A stretch of 45,115 nucleotides of DNA from Lentihominibacter faecis (GCF_014306095.1 NZ_JACRWC010000098.1:1-45115); one strand, 5' to 3'. Numbered from the stretch's first letter, positions 8,310 to 15,726 are shown. The notes: a model not told the origin generated them from the sequence alone. Translations and numbers: made by a program.

Positions 8310-8416
8310 CTGCGGTCAAGTCCGCAGACTTTCTCTAAAATCATTTTTTACACCCGCGTTTGCTAAACTTTTGGTTATATCAGACCATCACGCCGGTTGG
8401 TTAGTCCGGCGCGATG
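8310..8416 (-). promoter_or_regulatory. Structured intergenic leader between abfD and thiolase
   Basis: The 139-base gap holds two hairpins. CTGCGG (8310-8315) pairs with CCGCAG (8322-8327) around a 6-base loop. Near 8386-8416, ATCACGCCGG pairs with TCCGGCGCGAT, making a GC-rich stem with little mismatch. Neither is followed by a U-run in the minus direction, so RNA processing or differential stability inside the operon is more likely than termination. The 15-mer TCTCTAAAATCATTT (8332-8346) recurs at 10765-10779 in the SDR leader. Confidence 0.45.
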
Positions 8417-8428
8417 TAGTGATCAAAA

Positions 8429-9865
8429 CTATAATTTTACGTGTGCCAGATCCATTGCAAACTGTTCTTTCTGTTCTACATTGGATTCTCTCAGAATCAT
8501 TACCTTCATTGCCTGTGGAGATCCTGCACCATGCATGGATTCTGCCAGAGCAGTACCGCCGGACATGTTTTCCAGAAGTCTTGCGATCTTGATTCTGTCT
8601 CTTGCTGTATACTCTTCGTTCCCAACAAAGAACTTCTCGATCCACTTACCTGTTTCAGGATTGTTCAGATCCCATTCATGAGGCAGTGTTGCGATGAATC
8701 CACCGGCAATATCATGTGCCAATCTGGAAATCTCATACATGTTTCTTGTACAGTTGAGCTTGACTTCGTTAGCCAGTAATGTATTTACATAGTAGCTGCC
8801 TGCTTCTTCCTTCACACCTTCATAGGAGCAAGCCAGGGAGCAGCAGTACATGGTTTCTGCCAGGTGGATCATTTCAGTCAGTTTATCCTTGATCAGGCTG
8901 TTCTTTCTCGTTCCATTCATCTTGGCGATCATGGAAGTTGCACCGATGAGAACGTCGGAGTTACCGACCTTACAGCCACCGTAGTTCTGTCTGTGATATG
9001 CCGCAAATCTAGCTACATAGTCCTGCGCAAAATCAGTTTCTCCGCACATGAACACTCTGTCCCAAGGAACGAATACATGATCCAGAACAGTCAGTGTTTC
9101 ACCACCTACGATAGCGTATTCGGAGTTACCAGTATCCAGGTCGCCCTGCAGTCTTCTCTGGTCGTTTGTCTGTCTTCCGAAGATGTGAGTGATACCCTCT
9201 GCATCTACCGGAACTGCACATGCGATTGCGTAATCCTGATCTCCATCCAGCAGATTTGTAGTAGGCAGGATCAGCATTTCATGAGAGTTGGCCATACCAG
9301 TCATATGAGCCTTAGCGCCACAGATGACAACACCGTCTTCTCTCTTTTCTACAACGTGTGTGAACAGATCCGGATCAGCCTGCTTGGAAGGCTTCAGACT
9401 TCTGTTCCCCTTAACGTCAGTCATAGCACCCGCGATCATAAGATCATTTTCCTGTACGTACGTCATCCACTTCTTGAATCTTTCATGGTAATTCGTACCA
9501 TACTTCTTGTCCATGTTGTAAGTTGTAATAAAAGTTGCGTTCATCGCATCGAATCCTACACATCTCTGGAAGCATGTACCAGTCTTCTGTGCGATCATTC
9601 TCATCATCTTCACTTTATTTACCAGGTCTTCAATGCTCTGGTGAATATGCGTGAAACGGTTTACCTTCTTTCCGGTCAGATGAGAAGTTGCTGTCATCAG
9701 GTTCTCATACATCGGATCACAAGCCAGATCATATGTCATGGCTGCAGAATTTACGTGAGGCTTGATCATTGGGTGATCTACCACGCAGTCGATTTTTTCT
9801 CCCATGTAGTAAATTCTTGGATGGATTTTTCTTAAACTTTCCTTGTACTCATTTCCTGTCATCAT
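8429..9865 (-). CDS. abfD: 4-hydroxybutyryl-CoA dehydratase / vinylacetyl-CoA isomerase
   Basis: This protein of 478 residues converts 4-hydroxybutyryl-CoA to crotonyl-CoA by radical chemistry on FAD and a [4Fe-4S] cluster. All four cluster ligands of the Clostridium aminobutyricum enzyme are visible: C98 and C102 in TCFQRCVGFDAMN, and H291 and C298 in YHRQNYGGCKVG. The catalytic E256 (GGETLTV), Y295, K299 and the late E442 (ESMHGAGSPQ) are also kept. The protein is about a dozen residues shorter than that enzyme, mainly before the final glutamate. AGGAGAG lies eight bases before ATG 9865. The usual partners, a 4-hydroxybutyrate CoA-transferase of the AbfT type and an iron alcohol dehydrogenase, are absent; a CaiB-type transferase and zinc and SDR dehydrogenases take their place. 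A substituted 4-hydroxyacyl-CoA substrate is possible. Confidence 0.93.
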   Translation of the reverse strand: MMTGNEYKESLRKIHPRIYYMGEKIDCVVDHPMIKPHVNSAAMTYDLACDPMYENLMTATSHLTGKKVNRFTHIHQSIEDLVNKVKMMRMIAQKTGTCFQRCVGFDAMNATFITTYNMDKKYGTNYHERFKKWMTYVQENDLMIAGAMTDVKGNRSLKPSKQADPDLFTHVVEKREDGVVICGAKAHMTGMANSHEMLILPTTNLLDGDQDYAIACAVPVDAEGITHIFGRQTNDQRRLQGDLDTGNSEYAIVGGETLTVLDHVFVPWDRVFMCGETDFAQDYVARFAAYHRQNYGGCKVGNSDVLIGATSMIAKMNGTRKNSLIKDKLTEMIHLAETMYCCSLACSYEGVKEEAGSYYVNTLLANEVKLNCTRNMYEISRLAHDIAGGFIATLPHEWDLNNPETGKWIEKFFVGNEEYTARDRIKIARLLENMSGGTALAESMHGAGSPQAMKVMILRESNVEQKEQFAMDLAHVKL

Positions 9866-9926
9866 TTTGTTTACTCTCCTTTTTTTGCTAAAAGCGGTTA
9901 AACTATAATTTGTTGTAATGTATGAA

Positions 9927-10691
9927 TTAACAGCAGAGGAATCCTCCGTCTACATATAACACCTGTCCTGTCACATAATCCGATGCTTCGGAAGCCAGGA
10001 ATACTGCGGCTCCTGCCAGGTCGGACGGTAATCCGAACTTTTTCTGCGGGATTCGTGCAAAGAGCTCCGCTCTGCGCTTTTCATCGGCAAAAAGCGGTGC
10101 CGTCATCTCAGTTTCATAGTATCCTGGTCCGATGGCGTTTACATTGATACCGTACTGAGCCCATTCGTTAGCCATAGCCTTGGTGATCTGTACGATGGCC
10201 CCCTTGGCTGCACAGTATGAGATCATGTTCGGCAATCCCAGCTGACTTGTCAGGGAAGCGATATTGATGATCTTGCCCTTAATGCCCTTTTCCACCATTT
10301 GTTTTGCTACCGCCTGACACATGAAAAACACGTATTTCAGCTGTGTATCCTGTACGACGTCCCAGTCGGCTTCTGTGAATTCCAGAGCAGAAAACCGCTT
10401 GTTGACACCTGCTCCATTGAACAGGATATCGACCTGTCCGAACTTGTCGCAGACCTTTGCAATAAGACCGTTGATGTTCTCTACCGATGTGATATCCGTT
10501 GCAAAGCCCACAACATTTTCATTTCCGGTCTCCTGAGAAATCTTCTCAGCTGCATCATCCAGCTGACCCTGATTTCGGCTTACCAGTACTACATTAGCTC
10601 CTGCCTGTGCAATTCCTGTTGCCATGCCGAATCCAAGTCCTTTACTTCCTCCGACTACAATAGCGGTCTTTTCTTTTAACGAAAAATCCAT
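9927..10691 (-). CDS. Short-chain dehydrogenase/reductase
   Basis: This is a classical SDR of 254 residues. The NAD(P) site is GGSKGLGFGMA (about 14-24), NGAGV follows near residue 92, and the catalytic Ser-Tyr-Lys are in NIASLTSQ and YCAAKGA. The C-terminus YVTGQVLYVDGGF is typical of gluconate 5-dehydrogenase, KduD and FabG-like enzymes. Sequence alone does not give the substrate. Its position directly before abfD suggests that it interconverts an oxo acid or aldehyde with the hydroxy acid that is later dehydrated, for example succinate semialdehyde and 4-hydroxybutyrate. AAGGAGGAG precedes ATG 10691. Confidence 0.88.
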   Translation of the reverse strand: MDFSLKEKTAIVVGGSKGLGFGMATGIAQAGANVVLVSRNQGQLDDAAEKISQETGNENVVGFATDITSVENINGLIAKVCDKFGQVDILFNGAGVNKRFSALEFTEADWDVVQDTQLKYVFFMCQAVAKQMVEKGIKGKIINIASLTSQLGLPNMISYCAAKGAIVQITKAMANEWAQYGINVNAIGPGYYETEMTAPLFADEKRRAELFARIPQKKFGLPSDLAGAAVFLASEASDYVTGQVLYVDGGFLCC

Positions 10692-11084
10692 ATGCTCCTC
10701 CTTTTTTCTTGACGGCTACATTCAGGAAAATCCTTTATTCTCCTGCTTTAGATATCCGACGAAATCTCTAAAATCATTTATCGGATACCTAAAAAAGGAG
10801 TACTAAATTAAGTTAGAATGTTTCTTAAGTCAGTTTGTTATGTATTTATAATTTATATTTACTTTCCCAACATGTCACCCGAAGCGGCAGCCTGCGAAAA
10901 CGCAGACCGCGTACTTCGTATTAATGACATACATGGATAAATGGAGACAAATTTGTTAGTTATTTCATTGTTTTATTTTTCGAACGCAGCTTTGCAGGAG
11001 TCCTGTCTGTTATGACTTACTCAAGTGTCCGCAGTGAATAAATGTATTAGCTTTCACAGCACTCCTCAAAGCATGTTCTTTATG
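10692..11084 (-). promoter_or_regulatory. 393-base non-coding leader with two structured elements
   Basis: No credible gene is seen here. In the minus direction the region contains a nested inverted repeat at 10872-10930 and a simpler hairpin, TATCCGA (10753-10759) with TCGGATA (10781-10787), whose loop holds the 15-mer shared with the thiolase leader. No sigma-54 promoter (GG-N10-GC) was found on the minus strand, so the SDR-to-crotonase genes probably depend on read-through from the promoter at 12338-12353. No U-run terminator follows the CoA-transferase stop. Confidence 0.5.
10872..10930. repeat. Nested inverted repeat (imperfect long palindrome)
   Basis: Three arm pairs share one centre. 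The outer pair is ATGTCA (10872-10877) with TGACAT (10925-10930). The middle pair is CGAAG (10880-10884) with CTTCG (10914-10918). The inner pair is GCAGCCTGCG with CGCAGACCGC around an AAAA loop at 10897-10900. The total span is about 59 bases. It is GC-rich inside AT-rich spacer and lacks a U-run, so it looks like a stability or processing structure or a relic of a small palindromic repeat. Confidence 0.55.
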
Positions 11085-12281
11085 TTAAAAGATTTCTTTT
11101 TCTTTTAACTGCTGGATTTTGTCTTCATCAAGCCCAAGAATCTCTTTTAATATGTACTCATTGTGCTGCCCAAGTAATGGTGCAGGGTTAAAGCAAAGAT
11201 CCGAAGTCTCGGAGAATTTCAACGGATTACCTGGATATGCTGCCTTGCCAAGAACCGGATGATCGATATCCACCAGCATGTTTCTTGCTTTGAGCTGAGG
11301 GTCTTTTACCAAATCATCGATCCCCAGGATCGGCCCCACTGGAACTTTAGCTGCATCCAGGATTTCTACCGCTTCTTCAGCTGTGCGTTCCATGGTCCAT
11401 TTTTCAATTTCCGGATTCAATGTATCTTCATGTTCTTTTCTTAAATTATTTTCGGCATATTCCGGTACATCCAGCAGATCTTCTCTATCGATGGCTTTAG
11501 CTAATTTAGTGAAAAGACCGTTATTAGCACAGGCAATGGCCACGTATCCGTCCTTTGTCCGGAACGTATTAAACGGAGCGGAACCCAGGTTAGCGTTACC
11601 GTTTCTTGTCGGTGCTTCACCAGTCAAAGTTTTTGTTACGACGAAATTTTCCAAAACAGAAAATGCCGTATCCATCATCGCTACATCGATAAACTGTCCT
11701 TCGCCGGTTTCTTCTCTGTGATGAACAGCTGCCATGATAGCGAACGCCATGTGGATCCCCGCAAGAGCATCAGCTACTGATGGACCAACCTTATAAGGCT
11801 TTCCATCCTTTTCACCGGTCAACGCCATGAAGCCGCCCATTGCCTGGCATACAATATCGTAAGCAGGTTTTTTTCTGTACGGACCTGTCTGTCCAAATCC
11901 AGAAATAGATCCATATATGATCTTTGGATTTCGTTCTTTCAGATCCTCATATCCAATTCCCAGCCTGTCCATAACACCTGGCGAAAAGTTCTCCACTACG
12001 ATATCTGCCCATTCTGCAAGCTCTTTGATGATCTCTATCGACTCCGGAGCTTTTAGATCCAGCGACAGGCTTTTTTTGTTTCTATTGAAATAAGTAAAAT
12101 ATCCGCTTTCATCATTTTTCATCGGACCAAAGTAATGAGTATCATCGCCAACACCCTTTCTTTCTACTTTAATGATATCGGCACCCAGGTCTCCCATCAT
12201 CATGGTGCAATAAGGACCAGAATATACTCTTGTGAAATCTAAAACTTTTAATCCCTGAAGGGGTTTCTTGCAATCTGTCAT
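11085..12281 (-). CDS. Family III CoA-transferase (CaiB/BaiF type)
   Basis: This protein has 398 residues when started at ATG 12281. The family signature begins with LQGLKVLDFTRVYSGPYCTM and continues with ADIIKVERKG, VVENFSPG and YGSISGFGQTGPY. The catalytic aspartate lies in FIDVAMMDTAF. Family III enzymes move CoA between carboxylates (formyl-CoA/oxalate, carnitine, bile acids, phenyllactate). Here it probably loads the hydroxy acid with CoA for AbfD, replacing the unrelated AbfT family I transferase; this is inference. A TTG at 12296 opens the frame five codons earlier, but GAGG lies nine bases before ATG 12281, which I prefer. The gene lies about 45 bases downstream of the predicted start site of a near-perfect sigma-54 promoter. 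Confidence 0.9.
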   Translation of the reverse strand: MTDCKKPLQGLKVLDFTRVYSGPYCTMMMGDLGADIIKVERKGVGDDTHYFGPMKNDESGYFTYFNRNKKSLSLDLKAPESIEIIKELAEWADIVVENFSPGVMDRLGIGYEDLKERNPKIIYGSISGFGQTGPYRKKPAYDIVCQAMGGFMALTGEKDGKPYKVGPSVADALAGIHMAFAIMAAVHHREETGEGQFIDVAMMDTAFSVLENFVVTKTLTGEAPTRNGNANLGSAPFNTFRTKDGYVAIACANNGLFTKLAKAIDREDLLDVPEYAENNLRKEHEDTLNPEIEKWTMERTAEEAVEILDAAKVPVGPILGIDDLVKDPQLKARNMLVDIDHPVLGKAAYPGNPLKFSETSDLCFNPAPLLGQHNEYILKEILGLDEDKIQQLKEKEIF

Positions 12282-12337
12282 CTTTCGTATCCTCAATCTT
12301 TCTTTGTTACCATGTTTTCCTTGACACTCTTATAAGT

Positions 12338-12353
12338 AGCAACACGCGTGCCA
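12338..12353 (-). promoter_or_regulatory. Sigma-54 (-24/-12) promoter of the CoA-transferase/abfD operon
   Basis: Read on the minus strand, 12353-12338 is TGGCACGCGTGTTGCT. This matches the consensus TGGCACG-N4-TTGC perfectly, with GG and GC ten bases apart. Transcription should start near 12327, about 45 bases before ATG 12281. Three copies of the ATTCA-N4-TGAAT repeat lie 120-197 bases upstream, the classic enhancer distance for AAA+ activators. Confidence 0.92.
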
Positions 12354-12472
12354 ACATCCACTATTTTTTCTTCTTTTTCAGCTTTTTCTTTAAAGTGTTG
12401 AAATTCCAACGTTTTATCTTCACTATTTTTTTATTTGAGAAACATTTCTAAAATAAAATCTTCTTTTTAAGG

Positions 12473-12549
12473 TATTCATCCTTGAATATTCCCGGCTATC
12501 AATTCATTTTTAAATCGCCATTTTTTCGCTTGCTATTCATTTTCGAATC
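12473..12549. promoter_or_regulatory. Cluster of three inverted repeats, candidate enhancer (UAS) sites
   Basis: Site 1 is TATTCA-TCCT-TGAATA (12473-12488), with perfect six-base arms. Site 2 is AATTCA-TTTT-TAAATC (12501-12516) and site 3 is TATTCA-TTTT-CGAATC (12534-12549). Starts are 28 and 33 bases apart, about three helical turns. They lie upstream of the -24 element at 12352, in the gap before the zinc dehydrogenase gene (ends 12555). The same repeat recurs at 15622-15657 and 15857-15934. The Fis-type HTH proteins encoded at 1586 and 3466 are the likely readers; this is inference. Confidence 0.75.
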
Positions 12550-12554
12550 ACTTC

Positions 12555-13580
12555 TTATTCCTTACTGTACGCTACGATTTTAATAGACTCTTTGGACATG
12601 GTTTTTTCAAACCCTTCATCTAAATGATCCAGATCCACCGTGTCAACAATGCCATCAAAGTTTATTTTACCGGCTTCCACGAGCCTGATAGCATATTCGA
12701 ACTCACTCAAAGTGTAGCAAAAAGTACCACGGATCGATAGTTCTCCTCTTCCTGCCGGAAGCAGATTCATTTCTGAATTGTCATGATACACACCTACTAA
12801 AATCAGCTCTCCATGAGGTCTCAGCTGTGGCAGCATCTTGCCTATGATAGCAGCAACACCAGTCGCTTCAAATATGATGTCTGCCTTCCCATACTTGAAA
12901 CACCCCTTCATCCTTTCATCCACGTCTTCTTCATCCACATTGACGATCTCAACATTGTAATTTTTTCTAGCCAGCTCCAGACGATCCTGGTCTGCCACCG
13001 TACCCGCCATAAGAATTTTTCCCGCTCCTGCAATTCTGGCGATCTGCGCCGTATATAACCCGATAGCTCCCGGACCATATATCAGAACATCTTTGCCCGG
13101 TATGAACTGCAATACTTTTTTCACAGCACTGTAGGCCACTGCAACCGGCTCAATGGAGGCACCTGTCTTAAGATCCATATCTTTGCCGACTTTATGAAGT
13201 GTAACCTCCGGGACTGCTACATATTCTGCGAAACTCCCGTTGATGTGGATCCCTATCTCCAGCAGATTTTCACACTGTGCTTCAAAGCCCTGAATGCAGG
13301 CGGGGCACTTGCCACATTTTTTTACAATGCTTGGTACTACACGATCTCCCACTTCATACCCAGTCACCGAGGATCCTAGCTTCACGATCTCCCCGATAAA
13401 TTCATGTCCCGGGATCAGACCTTCTTCAACCTCCCTGTATCCTTTATAAATTCCGAAATCCGTTCCACAGATCCCTGTTGCCAGGACTTTCACCAGAACC
13501 TCATCATCCTTGATCGTCGGGATCTCACAGTCAGACTTTACCAGGCCGTATTTGCCTAAACTCTTTCTCCATGCCAGCAT
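12555..13580 (-). CDS. Zinc-dependent alcohol dehydrogenase (threonine/sorbitol dehydrogenase-like)
   Basis: This medium-chain dehydrogenase has 341 residues. The catalytic-zinc cysteine is in ATGICGTDFGIYKG and the histidine-glutamate pair in PGHEFIGEI. The structural zinc site is KKCGKCPACIQGFEAQCEN, with four cysteines. The NAD(P) Rossmann motif lies in VLIYGPGAIGLYTAQIA. The family includes threonine 3-dehydrogenase, sorbitol dehydrogenase and butanediol dehydrogenase, and sequence does not settle the substrate. In this island it could reduce the aldehyde made by the aminotransferase or oxidise an alcohol precursor. AGGCAGG upstream of ATG 13580 is a mediocre ribosome site. A terminator-like hairpin (13624-13655) separates it from the carrier gene. 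Confidence 0.88.
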   Translation of the reverse strand: MLAWRKSLGKYGLVKSDCEIPTIKDDEVLVKVLATGICGTDFGIYKGYREVEEGLIPGHEFIGEIVKLGSSVTGYEVGDRVVPSIVKKCGKCPACIQGFEAQCENLLEIGIHINGSFAEYVAVPEVTLHKVGKDMDLKTGASIEPVAVAYSAVKKVLQFIPGKDVLIYGPGAIGLYTAQIARIAGAGKILMAGTVADQDRLELARKNYNVEIVNVDEEDVDERMKGCFKYGKADIIFEATGVAAIIGKMLPQLRPHGELILVGVYHDNSEMNLLPAGRGELSIRGTFCYTLSEFEYAIRLVEAGKINFDGIVDTVDLDHLDEGFEKTMSKESIKIVAYSKE

Positions 13581-13623
13581 TGAACTGTACCTGCCTTTCT
13601 TTTTACCTTACCTATATATCAGG

Positions 13624-13655
13624 AAAAGCGGTCTGCATTGTTACAGACCGCTTTT
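13624..13655. terminator. Terminator-like hairpin between carrier and dehydrogenase genes
   Basis: AAAAGCGGTCTG (13624-13635) pairs perfectly with CAGACCGCTTTT (13644-13655) around an 8-base loop. In the minus direction it ends in TTTTCC, 19 bases after the carrier stop. It should end most carrier transcripts and leave partial read-through into the zinc dehydrogenase. Confidence 0.8.
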
Positions 13656-13673
13656 CTTAAATTATGCCTGCAT

Positions 13674-15077
13674 CTAAATCTTAACCATCTCAGTCAAGGA
13701 GTGATCATTTGTAATATCGATAACTCCCCATGTTCCCAGCAGATAACTTACCGATACATACAGGAAGAATGCTGCTGCTAAAATTCCCAGAACAGTCAAG
13801 ATATTGGATCCTCTTCTTTCCTTCGGAATCAACTTCAGGCAAACGAAGATTGCCAGTCCACCGAAGATCGGGTAGAAGATAATACCTTCCAGAACAGAAC
13901 CCCAGCTTACGAAGGTTCCCGGTGTGGACACACCGAATACACCGAAGATGATGCCGCCAACACCCATGAAGATGATAACGGCTTTTCTGATAGCCATTTC
14001 GGATACCTTGGCCAGCTTCTTGCAGAATAATGTCTTTAACGCATCTGCCAGCGCTCTGGACCATCCATCGAATACTGCTACAGAAGTACTAAACAGGATC
14101 GCTGCTGCACCAAGGAGCCAGATCCATCTTGCCCATGGGCCTAAAGGTCCACCCAACATATCTGCTGCGATCAGGATAACGTCTCTTCCATTCGGAACAT
14201 TTCCAACCTGCGGCAGGATCTGTCCTGCACAGATGATGATAAAGATCGCACAGATCGGCTGAATGATATACGCCAGTGCTAAGTCCATGCCATATAGTTT
14301 GCTGGTAGACTTGTAGTCTAATTTTGCAAACTGTGCATATCCTTTTTCCTTTACCCAGTAAGAGTAGGAGGAGATCGCCATAACGCCACCGCCGGAATAT
14401 CCGATTGCAGTTGTAATATTAGCAATTTCAGACGGCTTATAATCAACAACGTTCCACGGAACGATGTTGGACACAAATTCTCCGATCGGTGGGAACATCA
14501 TGATACCGCAGATGAATACGGAGATAACTACGATTGCGATCATAATTTTACAAACCAGTTCTACTGCCGAGTACCCTTTCTTACTGATAGGCAGATACAT
14601 TGAAATCAAGATAACGATCAATGCTACGATCTTGACCATCAAATGCCCACCATCGTCAAACGTAACTCCTGCGTAGTTCAGTGCACCATACGCTGCAGCA
14701 CCTACTCCAAGCGGCCAGCCTACAGCCAGGAAGAATGCAATGAAGATCCACGGAATAAAAGTGATAACGATAGCCCACCCCTTAGGGCCTGGAAGATTGT
14801 ACAAACCATGCACAAACGTTTCTCCGGTTGCCAGTGTGTATCTGGCTAAACGCTCTGTAACAAATACTTTACATAAAGCGGACATTACTGGAACCCATAA
14901 TAATCCCAGTCCATACATCGCTGCGAAGTAAGGGGTGATAATTGCTTCTCCGGATCCGATAGCGATCGAGCAAAGAACCAAACTTGGCCCGAGCCACAGA
15001 ATCTTTTCTTTAAATGTTTTCGGAAGCTTTACTTCCTTATCATTTAAAGTGATGAATACATCCTTTTGTTTTTCCAT
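13674..15077 (-). CDS. Nramp-related membrane transporter lacking metal-binding motifs
   Basis: This integral membrane protein has 467 residues and about 11-12 predicted helices, with LeuT-fold Nramp-like features. In true Nramp metal transporters helix 1 carries DPGN and helix 6 carries a methionine-proline-histidine motif. Here helix 1 reads SIAIGSGEAIITPYF and helix 6 reads AIGYSGGGVMAISSYSY, so neither metal motif is present. It is therefore probably an Nramp-related carrier of something other than divalent metal. Its position inside a sigma-54 catabolic island points to the island's organic substrate; this is inference. AGAGGT precedes ATG 15077. It follows the DUF805 gene by 133 bases, a gap holding the palindrome GTTACATGTAAC (15126-15137). 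Confidence 0.85.
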   Translation of the reverse strand: MEKQKDVFITLNDKEVKLPKTFKEKILWLGPSLVLCSIAIGSGEAIITPYFAAMYGLGLLWVPVMSALCKVFVTERLARYTLATGETFVHGLYNLPGPKGWAIVITFIPWIFIAFFLAVGWPLGVGAAAYGALNYAGVTFDDGGHLMVKIVALIVILISMYLPISKKGYSAVELVCKIMIAIVVISVFICGIMMFPPIGEFVSNIVPWNVVDYKPSEIANITTAIGYSGGGVMAISSYSYWVKEKGYAQFAKLDYKSTSKLYGMDLALAYIIQPICAIFIIICAGQILPQVGNVPNGRDVILIAADMLGGPLGPWARWIWLLGAAAILFSTSVAVFDGWSRALADALKTLFCKKLAKVSEMAIRKAVIIFMGVGGIIFGVFGVSTPGTFVSWGSVLEGIIFYPIFGGLAIFVCLKLIPKERRGSNILTVLGILAAAFFLYVSVSYLLGTWGVIDITNDHSLTEMVKI

Positions 15078-15125
15078 CTCTTTACCTCTCCGATTTAAAA
15101 CGTACTAATAATAACAACAACTTCT

Positions 15126-15137
15126 GTTACATGTAAC
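15126..15137. promoter_or_regulatory. 12-bp perfect palindrome upstream of the carrier gene
   Basis: GTTACATGTAAC is a perfect dyad in the 133-base gap between the DUF805 gene and the carrier gene. It could be an operator or chance; no other copy was noticed in the window. Confidence 0.3.
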
Positions 15138-15210
15138 TATATTTCATCAGACCTTTATTACAATGAGATCATGATAAAACCAAAACCTTTTCCTACCACC
15201 ACCAAAGTAC

Positions 15211-15579
15211 TTATAAATGATAGTACCCTTCTTCATAAGGATTTTCGCCAAAGCGATTTGCTTCTGGATTGCTGGCGGTACACAGCATCATTGCCAATGC
15301 CACCCAGCCGATAAATGGAATGAAAGCCAGAAGCATAAACCATCCCGTTTTCCCCATGTCATGCAGCCTGCGAATAGCTCCTGTTACAAACGGAACTGTC
15401 GTCACGATTTGATAAATCATTTGAATATATTCAAATACTCCACCGATCCGCATCGTAAACATCACCAGCAATACTACAATAAACACATTACATGTGAATG
15501 CCTCCCAGAATTTATCTCTCCGCATTCGTCCTCTCACATCTTTCCAGCTTTTTAATAACTCTAAATAAGCTTGTACCAT
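15211..15579 (-). CDS. DUF805 family membrane protein
   Basis: This 122-residue protein has four likely membrane segments. It carries DUF805 signatures: an N-terminal W-DVRGRMRRDKFW, the central RRLHDMGKTGWF and a C-terminal GENPYEEG. DUF805 proteins are widespread small inner-membrane proteins without an established biochemical role. AAGGAGG lies before ATG 15579. It is the first gene after the sigma-54 promoter at 15711-15726 and is followed by the Nramp-related carrier, so it may be an accessory to uptake. That is inference from position only. Confidence 0.88.
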   Translation of the reverse strand: MVQAYLELLKSWKDVRGRMRRDKFWEAFTCNVFIVVLLVMFTMRIGGVFEYIQMIYQIVTTVPFVTGAIRRLHDMGKTGWFMLLAFIPFIGWVALAMMLCTASNPEANRFGENPYEEGYYHL

Positions 15580-15621
15580 AACCTTTCCTCCTTAGTAAAG
15601 ACGACCGCCAGGTGGTCTTGC

Positions 15622-15657
15622 TATTCATATTTAAATAGTGCGATTCACATATGAATA
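15622..15657. promoter_or_regulatory. Two ATTCA-N4-TGAAT repeats in the DUF805 leader
   Basis: TATTCA-TATT-TAAATA (15622-15637) and GATTCA-CATA-TGAATA (15642-15657) lie 20 bases apart, start to start. They fall between the predicted sigma-54 start site (about 15700) and the DUF805 start codon, so they are inside the transcribed leader and not upstream of the promoter. Sigma-54 enhancers can work from downstream, or these copies may repress. Confidence 0.6.
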
Positions 15658-15710
15658 TCGAGTTATTTTTTCCGAATTCTCATTCTTTTCTTACTACGGT
15701 CATATTATAT

Positions 15711-15726
15711 TGCAATGCACATGCCA
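15711..15726 (-). promoter_or_regulatory. Sigma-54 (-24/-12) promoter of the DUF805/carrier unit
   Basis: Read on the minus strand, 15726-15711 is TGGCATGTGCATTGCA, with GG and GC ten bases apart. It is nearly the same as the aminotransferase promoter (TGGCATGTGATTTGCA), even in the non-consensus spacer. The start site is predicted near 15700, about 120 bases before the DUF805 ATG. Two copies of the inverted repeat lie 130-210 bases upstream (15857-15872, 15919-15934). Confidence 0.85.

Noticed and set aside
8864..9835. 323-codon open frame on the plus strand opposite abfD
   Set aside because: The minus-strand frame encodes a full, motif-perfect dehydratase; the opposite frame has no recognisable domain and no ribosome site, and arises from codon bias of the real gene.
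10692..11084. A separate sigma-54 promoter for the SDR-abfD part of the operon
   Set aside because: I searched the minus strand for GG-N10-GC with flanking TGGC/TTGC and found none; AT-rich stretches did not give a convincing sigma-70 promoter either.
5444..12281. Carnitine or gamma-butyrobetaine degradation operon
   Set aside because: A CaiB-type transferase and crotonase are present, but there is no acyl-CoA dehydrogenase, CaiC, betaine carrier or trimethylamine-releasing enzyme; AbfD points to 4-hydroxyacyl-CoA chemistry instead.
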